A stretch of DNA of 64,000 nt from Lachnotalea glycerini (GTDB lineage Bacteria; Bacillota; Clostridia; Lachnospirales; Lachnospiraceae), in the NCBI RefSeq assembly GCF_003201285.1, contig NZ_QICS01000004.1:124001-188000 (forward strand). The letters are read 5' to 3'. Shown piece after piece: positions 63,738 to 64,000 of this stretch. Position 1 is the stretch's first letter. Each line of letters begins with the position of its first letter. Below the pieces are notes generated by a model. It had not been told where the DNA came from. It did no database searches and was given only the letters and a program-made list of their open reading frames with translations. A program made the position numbers and the translations under genes.

Positions 63738-64000
63738 ATGAGTGAAAAGTTAAAAAGACCAGGTGGAGAATTAGCGAGCAGACCGTTGCACTTCTTTTGG
63801 GTAGTAGATTGTTCAGGTTCAATGTATGGAGAAAAGATTGGGACTGTGAATCATGCAATTCAATCTACAATACCGGAGATGGTAGAAGCAGCAGACGATA
63901 ATCCAAATGCACAGTTATTGGTACGTACTTTGAAGTTTGCATCTGGAGCATCATGGGTTACATCAAATCCGGTTAATATTGAAGATTTTGCTTGGAATGA
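63738..64000 (+). CDS. TerY-like von Willebrand A domain protein, 5' part
   Basis: The start (ATG 63738 after AGGAGG) and first ~87 residues of a vWA protein; the gene runs off the window. The MIDAS metal site is VVDCSGSM, followed by GTVNHAIQSTIPEM and VRTLKFASGA, typical of TerY. Together with the kinase it forms two thirds of a TerY-P triad; a PP2C phosphatase gene would be expected beyond the window. TerY-type vWA proteins are thought to present phosphorylated partners to the effector. Confidence 0.88.
   Translation, partial: MSEKLKRPGGELASRPLHFFWVVDCSGSMYGEKIGTVNHAIQSTIPEMVEAADDNPNAQLLVRTLKFASGASWVTSNPVNIEDFAWN

Noticed and set aside
1-64000. tRNA or rRNA genes, riboswitch aptamers
   Set aside because: I scanned for tRNA TTCGA-type arms, rRNA segments and common aptamer cores and saw none that held up; a covariance search would be decisive.

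Overview
The window comes from a low-GC, spore-forming Firmicute, most likely a gut-type Lachnospiraceae (Clostridium cluster XIVa). The basis is AT-rich coding sequence with strong GGAGG ribosome binding sites, a SpoVT sporulation regulator, MutS2, BceRSAB-type peptide-sensing modules, an oleate hydratase, and protein families and gene order typical of that group. No 16S gene is present, so the genus is not assigned.

Layout. 1-2.9 kb holds the 3' part of mfd and a PrsA-like foldase lipoprotein. 3.0-16.5 kb is a LacI-controlled catabolic island: a divergent LacI regulator, a complete dipeptide/oligopeptide-type ABC importer (binding protein, two permeases, two ATPases), then an AtuA-family protein with its detached ~100-aa partner, a CocE-type hydrolase, a thiolase and a two-subunit CoA-transferase. 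The operon looks able to import a substrate, hydrolyse it and turn the acid product into acetyl-CoA; the substrate is unknown. 16.5-17.2 kb holds a divergent UppS paralogue. 17.4-22.3 kb is a very AT-rich RiPP (ribosomally made, modified peptide) cluster: radical SAM/SPASM enzyme, M50 membrane protease, two tandem 30-aa precursor genes missed by ordinary gene calling, a hairpin, an ABC ATPase and a membrane subunit. 22.3-29.9 kb holds YqeY, a BceRSAB-type antimicrobial peptide sensing/resistance module, a HAD phosphatase and nicotinate phosphoribosyltransferase. 30-40.5 kb is mainly chromosomal: a GT2-GtrA glycosyltransferase, a phosphodiester glycosidase, SpoVT, a two-component system, MutS2, an HtrA-like protein lacking two catalytic residues, and YhaM. 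40.5-50 kb holds a truncated flavoprotein remnant, a TetR regulator, oleate hydratase, a secreted GH16 beta-glucanase, TrkH/TrkA potassium uptake, a GNAT protein and RlmD.

50-64 kb is accessory DNA that begins directly after the 3' end of rlmD (rumA), a known integration site for conjugative elements in streptococci. It opens with a decayed mobilisation module: a parB fragment, two oriT-like inverted-repeat elements, a frameshifted mobC, and a relaxase gene with a frameshift and an in-frame amber stop. An intact probable defence operon follows: a small helix-turn-helix protein, a 2141-aa DUF4011-SF1 helicase-Vsr-like nuclease-DUF3320 protein, two proteins sharing an uncharacterised helical domain, a PH/GRAM-like protein, a Ser/Thr kinase with a zinc ribbon, and a TerY-like von Willebrand A protein cut by the window end. 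This resembles a TerY-phosphorylation-triad conflict system built around a giant helicase-nuclease.

The two most interesting loci are the RiPP cluster with its tandem CCN-ending precursors and the helicase/kinase/vWA operon. The statements on families come from recognition of motifs in the sequence; no database search was run.
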